Assembly: GCF_905171765.1 (NCBI RefSeq)
Contig: NC_053390.1
Coordinates: forward strand, 210,929,359-210,993,358
Direction: 5' to 3'
Source: Bufo bufo
Taxonomy: Eukaryota > Chordata > Amphibia > Anura > Bufonidae
DNA length: 64,000 nucleotides
The notes beneath the pieces were generated by a model. It was not told where the DNA came from and did not search any database. It worked only from the letters and a program-made list of their open reading frames with translations. Positions 47,744 through 58,751 of this stretch are shown one piece after another. Positions within the stretch are counted from its first letter, which is position 1. Each line of letters starts with the position of its first letter. Both the position numbers and the translations under genes were made by a program.

Positions 47744-48766
47744 TAGGGGTGCACCGAAATTCCGGCAGCCGAAAATATCGGCCGAAAATGCACCTAATCC
47801 ACTTCGGCCGATATTGTTACATATCGGCCGAAAATATGGGGTGTGGGATTTGTCACCCACCATCTGCGGGCGGGCGCCGGGCGGGCGGTTTACTTTGTCA
47901 CTGCATTTTTATTTTACCTTACAATCGTGAGGCTCCAGTAACTAACAACTCTGCAGGCAGAGCGGAGGCCGGCGTAACGTCACTTACTCACGTGACGCGC
48001 CTGCTCCGCCTCCTTCATTCATAAAGTGGGCGGAGCAGGTGCGTCACGTGAGTAAGTGACGTTACGCCGCCCTCCGCTCTGCCTGCAGAGTTGTTACTGG
48101 AGCGTCACGATTGTAAGGTAAAATAAAGATGCAGTGAGTGATGCTGTGAGCAGCAGGGCCGGGGCTGTTATGGGTAGGGGGATCGGTCTATGGCACTGCT
48201 ATGGGGAGGGGGGATCTGTGCACTGTTATGGGGAAAGGGATCTGTGCACTGTTATGGGGAAAGGGATCTGTGCACTGTTATGCCCATAACAGTGCACATA
48301 ACAGTGCACAGATCCCTTTCCCCATAACAGTGCACAGATCCCTTTCCCCATAACAGTGCACAGATCCCCCTCTCCATAACAGCGCCACCCACAGATCCCC
48401 CTCTCCATAACAGCGCCACCCACAGATCCCCCTCTCCATAACAGCGCCACCCACAGATCCCCCTCTCCATAGCGCCACCCACAGATCCCCCTCTCCATAA
48501 CAGCGCCACCCACAGATCCCCCTCTCCATAACAGCGCCACCCACAGATCCCCCTCTCCATAACAGCGCCACCCACAGATCCCCCTCTCCATAACAGCGCC
48601 ACCCACAGATGAATTTCATTCATGAAAAAGAATTATTAATAAAATCATTAAAAAAAAAGTATTTTAAAAGTATTTGGGCAAAAAGGCAGTTTCGGTTTTC
48701 GGTCAAGGGCATCCTGAATTTTCGGTTTCGGTTTCGGACCAGAGTTTTCATTTCGGTGCACCCCTA
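47744..48766. mobile_element. Non-autonomous hAT element with 8-bp target duplication
   Basis: Starts TAGGGGTGCACCGAAAT and ends ATTTCGGTGCACCCCTA (17-bp perfect inverted termini), flanked by ATTTTCAG at 47736-47743 and 48767-48774. Sub-terminal CGGCCGATATTG / TTCGGTTTCGG repeats. Centre: a palindrome with GTCACGTGAGTAAGTGACG (47980-48065), then a tandem array. No transposase. Confidence 0.93.
48225..48610. repeat. Tandem arrays of 26-bp and 30-bp units in the hAT
   Basis: First GGGGAAAGGGATCTGTGCAC-type units in one orientation, then their inverted counterparts (CAGATCCCTTTCCCCATAAC), then about eight units of CAGATCCCCCTCTCCATAAC followed by AGCGCCACCCA. The long minus-strand ORFs over it (all frames open, GICGWRCYGEGDLWVA-like) are artefacts of the repeat length. 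Confidence 0.93.
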
Positions 48767-49578
48767 ATTTTCAGTGTTTTGGTTTGGTAATGACCACATC
48801 TCTTGTCAGGTGCAGCTTGTGGTCATTACTGCTTCCCTATTTAGTTTGGTCTCACACTTCATACAATGCAGTTGATATTCTCTGCTTGGATTTGGAAGAG
48901 TTGGTGTGTGGACCTTATCTGTGTTCCTGCTCATCCATTTTCTATAAAATAAGTTGTACTGCTCTTGTATTTGGTTGTTCCCTTGTGCTTGTTGTTACTA
49001 GGCCTCAGGGAGACGCTGGTTCGTTTACCTGGGAAGGAACCAGTTGTCTCATTACCTGCCACTACCTCTACCGCATTTCATGGCTCCTAGGGTTTAGGTT
49101 CTGGCGTATATATTTTCCCACCTTCAGGGTCTATACATACTGAGAGGAGTCAGGGCCAGTTCTAGGGGTTTCCTAGGAGGTGACCTTTCCCCTCCCCCTA
49201 GCCTTGAGGCCTAGTTCTTTGTCTTTTCCCTCCTGTTGTCATTCTGGTGTCCCTCCCCTCCCTAATATTTGTGACAAGCGCTCATAAGAGCACTGCCCTC
49301 TCTGCCATGTTCACCTGCTTGCTACAGCAATTGCAGTGGTAAGCAGTGTAATTACAAGTATGGCGTACCCAGTCTTGTAATTGCACCTGGTCACCACTGA
49401 AATTGCTGCAGAGAGCAGATAAACAGAGCAGAGAAGGCAGCGCCTCATACATCATCTCCTCAAACAACTGATCAGCGGTGTTCCGGGTGTCGGACCCCCA
49501 CCGATCTAATATTGATGACCTATCCTGAGTATAGGTCATCAGTAGTGAAAAGCAGACAACCCTTCCAGCCTATCCAGG

Positions 49579-49828
49579 CTTAGGCCAGGGGTCCACAACA
49601 ACATTTGTTGCAGAAAAGTCGAACCACATTTTCTGTAATGATAGTCAATGGTGTCGCACAGTCATCCAAGTTGGACTTTTGTGTGACTGTTGTGGCACAG
49701 TTGCAGCATGTCGCAGTGCGACACCATTGACTATCATTACCAAAAATGTTATGCGATATTGGAGCGACACATTGCAGTTGTACCCTTTTTGTCGCACGAC
49801 AAATATGGTCGTGTAGCCCAACCCTTAG
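49579..49828. mobile_element. Foldback MITE (GGCCAGGGGTCCACAACA ends)
   Basis: Left TTAGGCCAGGGGTCCACAAC, right GTCGTGTAGCCCAACCCTTA. Inner inverted AATGATAGTCAATGGTGTCG / CGACACCATTGACTATCATT is perfect over 20 bp. Confidence 0.8.
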
Positions 49829-50236
49829 AAAAGCATCTTCTTCCAGAAACAGCATCACACCTGTCTTTAGATTCTATATGGTACCGCAGCTCAGTCCTAT
49901 TCAGTCCAGTGGAGCTGAACTGCAATACCAGACACAACCCATGAACGGGTGTGGTGCAGTTTTTGGAAAAATATGTTTTTCTAAGACTGGACAACCATTT
50001 TAATTAAAATGTGCTAGGAATCCACCACAGATTTATTATTTCTGCAGCATGGCCTCAAATCTGCAGGTACATTTTTCTGCAATGTGTAAATGGATTTTCT
50101 AAAATGATATGCTTATACTTTCCTATATAATACTAAGACCCATTGCAGACAAGTGATAACAAACACATTGGGAATAATTTGATGAAGCGCAGGATTGTCA
50201 TAATCAGGTGCACCTCCAGCAATCTGCAAAAAATAT
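49829..50236. other. Unassigned interval
   Basis: Short inverted phrases (CAGCTCAGTCCTATTCAGTC / GAGCTGAACTGCAATACCAG) suggest repeat remnants, but no element or gene was delimited. Confidence 0.4.
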
Positions 50237-50409
50237 ATATACAAGACAGCACTACTCACTGAGTCCTTTCAGCTATTCCATTTAGTGGCGGTGCCCGCAG
50301 TGTTGAGTCCTGGCCTCCGGCTCTCCTCAGATAATTGCAATATTGTAGAAAACTGCGGCACTCCAATGATGTAGAAATACTTCACATTTTATTCACACCG
50401 AATATTGCG

Positions 50410-50444
50410 ATGTTTCGACCTTTTAGGTCTTTATCAAGCTCAAG
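50410..50444 (-). ncRNA. Hammerhead-like motif in left Penelope pLTR
   Basis: On the minus strand: CTTGATAAAGACCTAAAAGG then TCGAAACAT. GACC/GGTC forms stem II, followed by the GAAAC box. The upstream box is TTGATAA rather than CTGATGA, so activity is doubtful. Confidence 0.4.
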
Positions 50445-51160
50445 CAAACATACCAATAGTGAACATATATAATCACAAAATATCTACAATTGGTTAGTAA
50501 TGACTCCACCTTAATTGAATATAAACACCTCCCCCTTCGATTTAAAAATAACTTATCCTTCCTTGTCAGCTACATCACTCTATAGTCCTATATCAGACCA
50601 TTAGTCAAATCCATCGCTCCATTTCTTACCCTTGTCCCAGGCCGTGGGATACATACATGGGGGGTGTTATATCCTTATCTATTCATGACGTATGCACCAC
50701 ACATGGCGTGCATGGCAGCCCCGTATTCTCACAGCGCATGCACCGCTACGTCATCAGTGATGTCTATCCTATTCATCAGCCATCGTCATCATGAGCGGTC
50801 CTTCACTGGTTCCGCCCTTCTCGGTCACATGTGTCTACTCCTATTCCTCCACATGACTCGATCACACGACCGGCATAGACCTTACTGCGCAGCGGCACTG
50901 CGCAATGCACTTCTCAACAATTAACCCTCTCTAAGCATTTTTTCTTAATATCGGGCATCTTTTAACCACATAATTCAATTATTATTTAAAGACTTCCACT
51001 CTACAACTGCAGGCATCCCCTTAAGGGACATATATATTTCTTTGTTTGTATGGAAAATAGTGCCAGTGCCGTTCACTCTCCTCGATGGGTTGCCGGCTCC
51101 CACACCCCCCTCTCTCCAGCGGGACCAAAACCCAGACCCATGTCCTAACCCAAAGGCGCA

Positions 51161-51266
51161 TCTATATATTCATCCATTCCCTACACATATACACACACAC
51201 GTGGGGACAGACAGACGGAAATGTCACCCATCCTCCAGGTATATATATATATATATATATATATAC
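51161..51266. repeat. CA-rich tract and (AT)n microsatellite
   Basis: ACACATATACACACACACGT at about 51183-51202 and an (AT) run of about 27 bases (51240-51266). Within the 3' region of the Penelope-like element. Confidence 0.85.
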
Positions 51267-52227
51267 ATTGTGACACCAATGCTGGATTGGTAGTTGAAGG
51301 CAAGTGGAAGGCAAGCCGGACAGGCAAGATTTTCTTTTGTTGTTCTATTTTATTTATGCAACCTGCTTAATAAACCTGGCTCCAGGCCAGATGAAAACTT
51401 ATATCTTGGTGGCTGGTCGGAAATTGTATGAAACAGACAAGTGTCCTTTGACCCCAGCAAAGGCGATCCTGAGCTTAACCCCCCACAACATATACAGATG
51501 AATGAATAAAAAAGCAATAAATAACCGTCGGGGCTTCTTTATTGAGAAAAAATATAATTCACTCCGGGCTTCATTATTGTTTCTATTCCTTTATTCATAC
51601 CTTATTTAGGTTGGTTACCCTATGCCAGTTATTCTTTCCCGGTCATAGACATCCACCCGCATGTTAAATCTTGTCCATTCCACCTGAGTGACCTCTAACT
51701 CCTTTTCTAAGGAGGGGATTTGTATTCCATTTTCCCATTTAGGGTTTAGGTCATCTTCGGATTTTAGAACTCCACTGCCCGCACTTCATTTCACTCTACT
51801 CACATGCATCTTTCTTATTAGGCATCTGATCTCTTTCCACGCTCCCAATTTCCATTTTTAATTGCTTTAATCTGCTGCGCGCCACTAGGTGTGACATCAG
51901 GTCCACATAACTTCCCCACCGGAGATAAGCGGTGTCATCGCCCAACCATCCCCTCTCTGTGTGCCCAACACTGCCACCATTTCATCATTACTCATCTTTG
52001 ATGATTCCCTCAGTTCATATCTTCAAATGATGTCCAATATAAAGAAGACACAATCCTTCCTCCATGGATGTTATTCCCACTGCCTGTACATAGAGTTACC
52101 TGTAATGTAGATATAAAAGACAAAGAATAAAAAGTTAAAAATCAAACACGGCTTATTGCCGGGCACTTATGCTTCAATACATTGCACACATCTACAAGGT
52201 TAAAAGAGAGAACCCACTTTAAATTCT

Positions 52228-52690
52228 CTATTTAAGCCCCTTTGGTTCCATTGTGTCTAATTCAAATATCCATCTCAGTTCTTTCCTCTTCAACAATTTC
52301 TCTCTATCTCCTCCTCTCCTTAATAGCGGAATACCATCAATAATTCTAAATCTCAACTGTAAGATGTTGTGTCTATATCTCACAAACTGTTCTGGTACTG
52401 GTAATTGGATGTCCTCCCTATCTTCTTCTTCCTGCCTCTTAGCTAACAATTTCCGGATTGTGTACCTATGTTCATTTATCCTATTCTTCTGCGTGGTCTC
52501 TCCTACATAAAGTAGGCCACACAGGCACTGCAAGATATAGATAACATATTGAGAATTACAGGTGTAAAAATCCTTAATTCTCTATTTCTTTCCTGTTCTA
52601 GGGTGACTGAAGGAGTCCCCCTTGATTAGGCTGCCGCAATTACAGCAGCCCAAGCAAGGGTAACAACCAATTCATCGCCTAAATTCTTGG
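52228..52690 (-). pseudogene. Penelope-like element GIY-YIG endonuclease domain
   Basis: Reading on the minus strand: a cysteine cluster PCLGCCNC, GDSFSHPRTGKK, an in-frame TAG (52582-52584), then IKDFYTCNSQYVIYILQC, LCGLLYVGETTQKNRINEHR (the GIY-YIG-type core with its arginine), LRFRIIDGIPLLRRGGDREK (catalytic region) and LLKRKELRWIFELDTMEPKG. This is the C-terminal endonuclease that nicks the target for Penelope-like retrotransposition. The missing reverse transcriptase and the nonsense codon make the copy dead. Confidence 0.92.
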
Positions 52691-52913
52691 CCCTTTTGTA
52701 TGACATCAGTGGAGGTAACTGAACAAGGGTAAGAAATGGAGTGATGGATTTGACTAATGGTCTGATATAGGACTATAGAGTGATGTAGCTGACAAGGAAG
52801 GATAAGTTCTTTTCAAATCGAAGGGGGAGGTGTTTATATTCAATTAAGGTGGAGTCATTACTAACCAATTGTAGATGTTTTGTGATTATATATGTTCACT
52901 ATTGGTATGTTTG

Positions 52914-52950
52914 TTTGAGCTTGATCAAGACCTAAAAGGTCGAAACGTTG
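52914..52950 (+). ncRNA. Hammerhead-like motif in right Penelope pLTR
   Basis: CTTGATCAAGACCTAAAAGG then TCGAAACGTT. Inverted counterpart of the motif at 50410-50444; the G8 position differs between the two copies (C here, A there), which shows the core is decaying. Confidence 0.42.
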
Positions 52951-53261
52951 CAATATTCGGTGTGAATAAAATGTGAAGTGTTTCTACATCATTAGAGTGC
53001 CGCAGTTTTCTACAATATTGCAATTATCTGAGGAGATCCGGAGGCCAGGACTCCACACTGCGGGCATGTTGTAGCTGAAAGGACTCAGTGAGTAGTGCTG
53101 TCTTGAATATATATTTTTTGGAGTAGATCACTTGGGCCTGAAGACTTGCACACAGAACACAGCATTTGAAGCTTTCTTAATTGTGCTGTGATAAAGTGGC
53201 TATTTAACAATGGATTCAACGAATAGTCTTTTATATATAAATTACACACATTCTACAGGAA

Positions 53262-53789
53262 AATGAGGAAGAGGGGGCCTTCTTGAATAAGCCCACAGTA
53301 CATTATATAAAAAGAAAATGGGAAAATGAGAACAAACAATATATCAACACTGAATTACATCTCTCTACGCTACGAGAATATTATAAAGCAGATCCTATAC
53401 CAAGGGGAGTGAGGACGCACCTTAGACCTATCCTCTTCCCTAATAACACCGAATTCCTAGCCAAATTTACATTTTTAGCTAATAGGTTCTCTATGGACAT
53501 GATGTTGTTGAACATGGAGTATCTGCAGAAAGATCTAATAGAGATACAGAAGGGAATGGAGGGATATGAAACAAAACTAAGAGCTCAATTGAACACACAA
53601 CGATAAAAGAACAAACAATGATGGAATTGAGCAAGTATCGTGAGATGATACAAGTGACAAAAAGGCAGAAATGGAATAGGGACCAGGATGATTATATAAA
53701 AGGAGATATATACAAAATAACAACGTCATACAAGAATAAGAACACCAGGAATATAAGACGACAGAAAATACAGAGGATGCCGTATTAAC
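53262..53789 (+). pseudogene. Penelope-like ORF fragment (N-terminal region)
   Basis: Plus-strand reading GAFLNKPTVHYIKRKWENEN, LREYYKADPIPRGVRTHLRP and FLANRFSMDMMLLNMEYLQK up to a stop near 53604. A one-base shift allows continuation with TMMELSKYREMIQVTKRQKW and RDQDDYIKGDIYKITTSYKN to 53786. The IPRGLR-like segment and the basic KRQKW..D..DY stretch resemble the region before the reverse transcriptase in Neptune/Penelope proteins. It is cut off by the gypsy LTR at 53809. 53116-53261 is unassigned. Confidence 0.65.
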
Positions 53790-53808
53790 CTAAATGATAC
53801 AGAATCAT

Positions 53809-54499
53809 TGTAACGGTCACGTACACACACACACAGGGGGGAGGATAGTGACCACTACGCTCCACCCTCACCCCTGGCCCTGCCTACTTGCCTCATGAGT
53901 CCTGATGACAGGGGACAACTGGACGGCAGTCCCTAACTTAGGATATGCGCGGGAAGGACAGACAAGACAAATAACTGATAGTGAACGGACCGGGTCAAAA
54001 CCAAGAGGACAACACAGTACAGAGGGATAAGCAAAGAATGGTCAGGAGAAGCCGGGGTCATAAATACCAGGAGAGTAGAGAAGTACCAAAGGAGTCCGCA
54101 AAGAATAGTCAGGTAGAAGCCGAGGTCAAAATACCAGGAGGGATGCACAGTACAGGAGGAGCAGGCAAAGGATCGTCAGGGAACAGGATCAGGTAAGTAT
54201 ACAGGTATCCAACAAATGCCAGGAACCTAAATTAACAGGCAACCTGTGGCCAGCAGGCTGCCTGTATTTATAGTGGGGAGTGAGGGTCATGTGACGTGGC
54301 CAGCGTCACATGACCGACAGACCGACCAGTCGAGCACCGAGTGATCAGCTCGGCACTCAAGGCAGACCTAGGAGCAGGGAGCCTCCCAGCTAGCAAAGCC
54401 GCCCTGGGAACGAGGTCAAACACAGATCCTTGCTCCCGAAGCTAAGCAGTAGGTCTGCGGCTGCTGGGAGACCGAGTGCGCCTTCGGCACCCCGTTACA
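53809..54499 (-). repeat. Gypsy 3' LTR (691 bp)
   Basis: Begins TGTAACGG and ends CCGTTACA, an inverted terminal pair typical of LTRs. Contains three imperfect internal repeats built on GAAGCCGGGGTC / GTCAAAATACCAGGAG. Left flank is GATACAGAATCAT. Confidence 0.9.
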
Positions 54500-55527
54500 G
54501 TACCCCCCCTTTTACGAGGGGCCACCGGACCCAAGACTTCAGGCGATGGCCTTTCAGGGTGTTCTAAATGAAATTTTCGAACAAGTCTAGGAGCATGAAC
54601 CTCCCTGGCAGGTACCCAAGATCTCTCTTCAGGTCCATACCCCTTCCAGTGAATCAGGTACTGCAAGGAATTACGCACCTTCCTGAAATCCACTATTTTA
54701 GACACCACATACTCGACAGCATCATTAACAAGAACCGGCAGAGGCGAGGCTTTCAATGGTACTACCGGTTCAAAATATTTTTTAAGTAGAGATTTATGGA
54801 ACACATTATGAATGTGGAATGACTCGGGCAGCTCCAACCTAAATGATACCGGGTTAATCACCTCTGTGATCTTATATGGTCCAATAAAACGAGGAGCAAA
54901 CTTTCTAGAATCTACCTTAAGAGAGAGATTCTTGGAGGACAACCATACCTTATCCCCAACCTGAAAATTCACCCCCCTTGAACGTCTCCTATCGGCCTTG
55001 AGTTTCTGAGAACTTTGAGCCTTTTCTAAGTTCGATTGAACCCGGGCCAAAACTGTGCACAGTTCAGAGGAGAGCCTATCCGCCTCAGGGTTAGAGAAGG
55101 AGACGGATGACCCAGAATGAAAACGGGGATGGAAACCATGGTTACAAAAGAAAGGTGAAACCCCAGCAGAAGAATTGACACGGTTATTCAAAGCAAATTC
55201 AGCCAATGGAAGAAATGTAACCCATAATTGCTGGTCATCAGCAACATACAACCTCAAGAATTGTTCCCCAGACTGATTAAGGCATTCAGTCTGCCCATTA
55301 CTCTCAGGGTGGCAGGCAGAGGAAAAAGACAATGAAATTTGACATTTTTGACAGAAGGCCCTCCAGAATTTGGACACAAACTACACACCCCTGTCAGAAA
55401 CAATATTTTCCGGGATACCATGCAATCGAACAATTTCTTTCACAAAAATAGACGCCAGGGTTTTGGCATTCGGGAGTTTAGACAGGGGAATGAAATGGAC
55501 CATCTTGCTAAACCTATCGGCCACTAC
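54442..55527 (-). pseudogene. Gypsy integrase C-terminal half and chromodomain
   Basis: Continues the pol frame. Catalytic core pieces FSKMVHF, then an in-frame TAG at 55381-55383 in place of a sense codon, then FWRAFCQKCQISLSFSSACH and PESNGQTECLNQ, with the catalytic glutamate (TECLNQ). GVNFQVGDKVWLSSKNL and SRKFAPRFIGPYKITEVINP form the GPY/F domain. The chromodomain reads EYVVSKIVDFRKVRNSLQYL then IHWKGYGPEERSWVP. Chromodomains direct integration to marked chromatin in this clade. The frame closes within the 3' LTR. Confidence 0.93.
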
Positions 55528-57192
55528 TCAAACCACAGTCTTACCCTCCGCCGGCGGTAGGTCAGTTATAAAGTCCATCGAGATATGGGGCCAGGGTCTA
55601 CTGGGAATGGGTAGGGGTCGTAGGTTACCAGCAGAACGAGTCCTAGGTGTCTTGGACCTGGCACAAACCTCACAGGCTGACACATAGGACTTGACATCCC
55701 TAGTTAGAGTGGGCCACCAATAAGATCTAGAAACCAGATCCTTAGTGCCCTCAACACCCGGATGTCCACAAAAGGCAGAATCGTGACACTCATTCAACAG
55801 CTGGAGACGAAATTGTACGGGAACAAACAACTTATCTGTTGGGGTGGATACCGGGGCCAGATGTTGTTCAGACCTAATGCGAGCCGAGATATCCTGGGTT
55901 AGAGCTGCTATGAAGATTTTTGCTGGTAGGATGGATTCAGGTGGTATCTCAGTAGGTTGAAAAGCATGGAAGCTCTGAGATAATGCGTCCGCCTTCACAT
56001 TTTTACTTCCTGGCCTGAACGTAATGGAAAAATCAAAACGAGTAAAAAACAGAGCCCTTCTGACCTGACGGGGATTCAACCTCTTAGCAGACTCGAGAAG
56101 CATAAGGTTTTTATGGTCAGTGACCACAGTTACACAATGCCTTGCCCCCTCCAGGAAATGCCTCCACTCCTCAAATGCCCATTTAATGGCCAGCAGCTCC
56201 CTATTCCCTATGTCGTAGTTTCTCTCCGTGGGAGAGAATTTCCTGGAGAAGAAGGCACATGGTCTCAGGTTAGTGAGGCTAGCAGGACCTTGTGAAAGGA
56301 CTGCTCCTGCGCCGTCCTCGGACGCATCCACCTCCACAATAAAAGGTTTCTCCTGATCAGGCTGGATCAGAATGGGAGCGCTACTGAATGCCTTTTTTAA
56401 TTTTTCAAATGAAGAAATGGCCTCAGTAGACCAATTCTCTAAATCCGCCCCTTTCTTAGTAAGGTCGGTCAACGGTTTAGCAATTACGGAAAAATTCATA
56501 ATAAATTTACGATAGTAATTGGCGAAAGCTAAGAACCGTTGTAAGGCCTTTAAGGATGAAGGTCTTACCCATTCCTTAATTGCTAGTACCTTACCAGGAT
56601 CCATCTTAAAGGCGTGAGGAGTCAGAACATGCCCTAGAAACTGAATCTCCTGTACACCAAAGACACATTTCTCTTGCTTAGCGGATAGCTGATTCTCCCT
56701 CAACACCTCTAATACTTGTTTAACATGAGACACATGGGATTCGAAGTCAGGAGAGAATATCAAAATGTCGTCAATATAGACAATAACAAATTTACCTAAG
56801 AACTCCCTAAGAATGTCATTCATAAAGTTTTGTCCAAAAGGCATCAACTGATATTCAAAGTGTCCTACCAGAGTATTGAACGCTGTCTTCCATTCGTCTC
56901 CCTCCTTGATTCGGATTAGATTGTATGCCCCTTGCAGGTCAATCTTGGAAAACCAGGTTGCCCCCAGAACCTGGTTAAATAAATCCGGAATCAATGGGAG
57001 GGAGTATCTATTCTGGACAGTGATTTTATTTAATCTCCGGTAATCGATACATGGCCTAAGACCACCATCTTTTTTCTTAACGAAGAAAAACCCCGCCCCC
57101 ATAGGAGAGACAGAAGGTCTAATATGCCCTTTACCAAGGCTCTCCCTAATATAATCTTACATGGCCTTGCGTTCGGGCTTAGAAAGATTTTA
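55528..57192 (-). pseudogene. Gypsy reverse transcriptase, RNase H and integrase N-terminal part
   Basis: One frame on the minus strand: CIDYRRLNKITVQNRYSLPL, FSKIDLQGAYNLIRIKEGDE, FVIVYIDDILIFS (catalytic YIDD), YYRKFIMNFSVIAKPL, RNase H VEVDASEDGAGAVLSQG and SRKFSPTERNYDIGNRELLA, and the integrase HHCC finger CHDSAFCGHPGVEG..C..C. There is a small deletion before FMNDILREFLG (MPFGQNFMND lacks the usual intervening residues). Nonsense codons lie at 57190-57192, 57157-57159 and 55528-55530, all in the same frame. Confidence 0.95.
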
Positions 57193-57798
57193 AATTCGCC
57201 CCTTAGGAAACTTGGCCCCCTCTACTAGCTCTATAGTACAATCATAAGGTCTATGGGGGGGTAGAACCTCCGGGGTTGGTGATGAGAATACATCAGAATA
57301 TTCCCTAACAACAGTGGGTAAAGCATCAGACTTTACTGAGACCCCAGACTGTACCACGGACAAGCACGAGTCACACTTAGGCCCCCATCTCACCAACTCC
57401 CCCTTGGACCAATCTATAGTGGGGTTATGTAGTCGGAGCCAAGGCAACCCTAGTACCACCTCAACCGGTAGGTTCTCCAGGACTAAAAGGGAACATCTCT
57501 CTGAGTGGCACACACCCACGGTTAGAGAAATCTCTGAGGTACATGAGCTCACCGTACCACCAATTAGAGGAGTAGCATCAATAGCCATGACATGGATAGG
57601 AGTTGGTAAAGCAAACATTGGAATACCCAATCTTACAACGTACTCAGAGTCAATAAAGCTGGCCGCTGAGCCAGAATCAATAAAGGCCTTACCCGGCCAT
57701 TTATCTACCCCCAGAGAAATCGTAATGGGTACCAAAAGCTTACATTTAGAAAAATCAGGGTGTACCTGGTCTTTAGGTTGCCTTGCCGTGGCACACAC
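57190..57798 (-). pseudogene. Gypsy aspartic protease region
   Basis: The protease active site is AFIDSGSAASFIDS, followed by VVLGLPWLRLHNPTIDWSKG, the flap/end segment conserved in gypsy proteases, and the linker VVREYSDVFSSPTPEVLPPH to the reverse transcriptase. Ends at TAA 57190-57192. Confidence 0.9.
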
Positions 57799-57870
57799 CC
57801 ACGGTTAGAGAAATCTCTGAGGTACATGAGCTCACCGTACCACCAATTAGAGGAGTAGCATCAATAGCCA
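57505..57870. repeat. 83-bp block of the protease region copied upstream
   Basis: 57505-57587 and 57788-57870 carry the same 83 bases (GTGGCACACACCCACGGTTA ... GCATCAATAGCCA). The upstream copy sits between two copies of TCTTTAGGTTGCCTTGCC (57770-57787 and 57878-57895). It introduces a stop (57847-57849) at the gag-protease junction. Template switching during reverse transcription would explain it. Confidence 0.9.
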
Positions 57871-58149
57871 GGTCTGGTCTTTAGGTTGCCTTGCCTTAGG
57901 AGACTTGACAGAGAGGACCTTCTTAGGACACTGGTTGATCCAATGGTCAGGATCTCCATAGTAAAAGCATTCTCCACGTCTGCGGTGAAGATTCCCTCGG
58001 GTCATGCCAACCTGCATGGGTTCCTCGGTGGAGACCTTAGCGTTGTCTCTGGGATAGGCCTCTGGCTGGACCACCATCTGGGAAGAGAACTGTCGTTCCT
58101 GTCGTCTCTCTCTAACCCGTCGGTCAAGTCGGACAACAAGGGTCATCAT
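57847..58149 (-). pseudogene. Gypsy gag C-terminal part with altered zinc knuckle
   Basis: Basic stretch RLDRRVRERRQERQF, then CFYYGDPDHWINQC. The knuckle is Cys-x2-Tyr-x4-His-x4-Cys: the second cysteine of the CCHC nucleocapsid motif is tyrosine here. The frame is one base off the upstream gag frame (change near 58150) and is closed by the duplicated 83-bp block. Confidence 0.88.
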
Positions 58150-58724
58150 GGAGGAAGTTGATAACTGACCAGAAGATCCTTTAAATTATCAGACAGACCT
58201 GACCTGAACTGACTCTTCAGGGCTGGTTTATTCCATCCTGAGGGGACACACCACCTTATGAATTGGGTGCAATAATCCTCCGCAGGTAGATTGCCCTGAA
58301 CCAGTGTCTTTAGAGCCGTCTCGGCTACTAGAGCCCTGTCTGGTTCATCATAGAGGGTACCCAGGGCCTGAAAGAACCCCTCCACAGAAGTTGAACAACT
58401 GGCGCCAGCAGGTAAAGAGAACGCCCAGTCCTGGGGATCACCCTGTAGTCGGGAAATGATAATGCCCACGCGTTGACTCTCGGGGCCAGAGGACACGGGG
58501 CGCAAATGGAAGTAAAGTCTGCAACTCTCCTTAAAAGAGAGAAACTTCTTCCGGTCTCCAGAAAAGGGTTCTGGGAGCTTAATCTGGTGCTCAAAATGCG
58601 GACTGGAGGCCTGAGGAGTGGAAGAACCTTGCCCCAACTCAAAAGAACTGAGTTTTTCCCCTAGCTCCTGCAGCATCTGCGTCAGATTAGAGACATGGTC
58701 AGTCAGGGTCACCAGAGGATTCAT
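58146..58724 (-). pseudogene. Gypsy gag, capsid-like region
   Basis: Starts MNPLVTLTDHVSNLTQMLQE just inside the 5' LTR. Contains LPEPFSGDRKKFLSFKESCR, IISRLQGDPQDWAFSLP and ETALKTLVQGNLPAEDYCTQ, the Retrotrans_gag capsid pattern. The reading frame ends at 58146, where one base separates it from its continuation. Confidence 0.92.
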
Positions 58725-58751
58725 TATACAGTGGTTATTGGGCCTGTTAAT

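Larger units (their letters stand above)
47571..49566. mobile_element. Foldback element split by a hAT insertion
   Basis: Left GAGTTGTCCGCTTTTTACTA then TTGATCGGTG..CACCCCCACTGATCAGTT; right AACTGATCAGCGGTGTTCCG..GGACCCCCACCGATCTAA and GTAGTGAAAAGCAGACAACC. These are inverted halves of one element, separated by the nested hAT (47744-48766). The interior 48775-49270 holds unassigned sequence. Confidence 0.65.
50237..53115 (-). mobile_element. 5'-truncated Penelope-like element with inverted terminal repeats
   Basis: An inverted pair of about 390-400 bp bounds it (50237-50640 and 52728-53115), sharing for example CAATATTGTAGAAAACTGCG, TTTCGACCTTTTAGGTCTTT, AATTGGTTAGTAATGACTCC and ATCACTCTATAGTCCTATAT with their complements. 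Between them lie the GIY-YIG endonuclease remnant (52228-52690) and a long 3' region. The reverse transcriptase is absent. Inverted pLTR pairs and 5' truncation are usual for Penelope-like insertions. Confidence 0.88.

Noticed and set aside
48226..48623. Three overlapping 113-126 codon ORFs rich in Gly/Trp
   Set aside because: They arise from 26/30-bp tandem units in a hAT element, which keep all minus-strand frames open.
54568..57808. Plus-strand ORFs of 60-164 codons over the gypsy element
   Set aside because: Antisense shadows of gag-pol.
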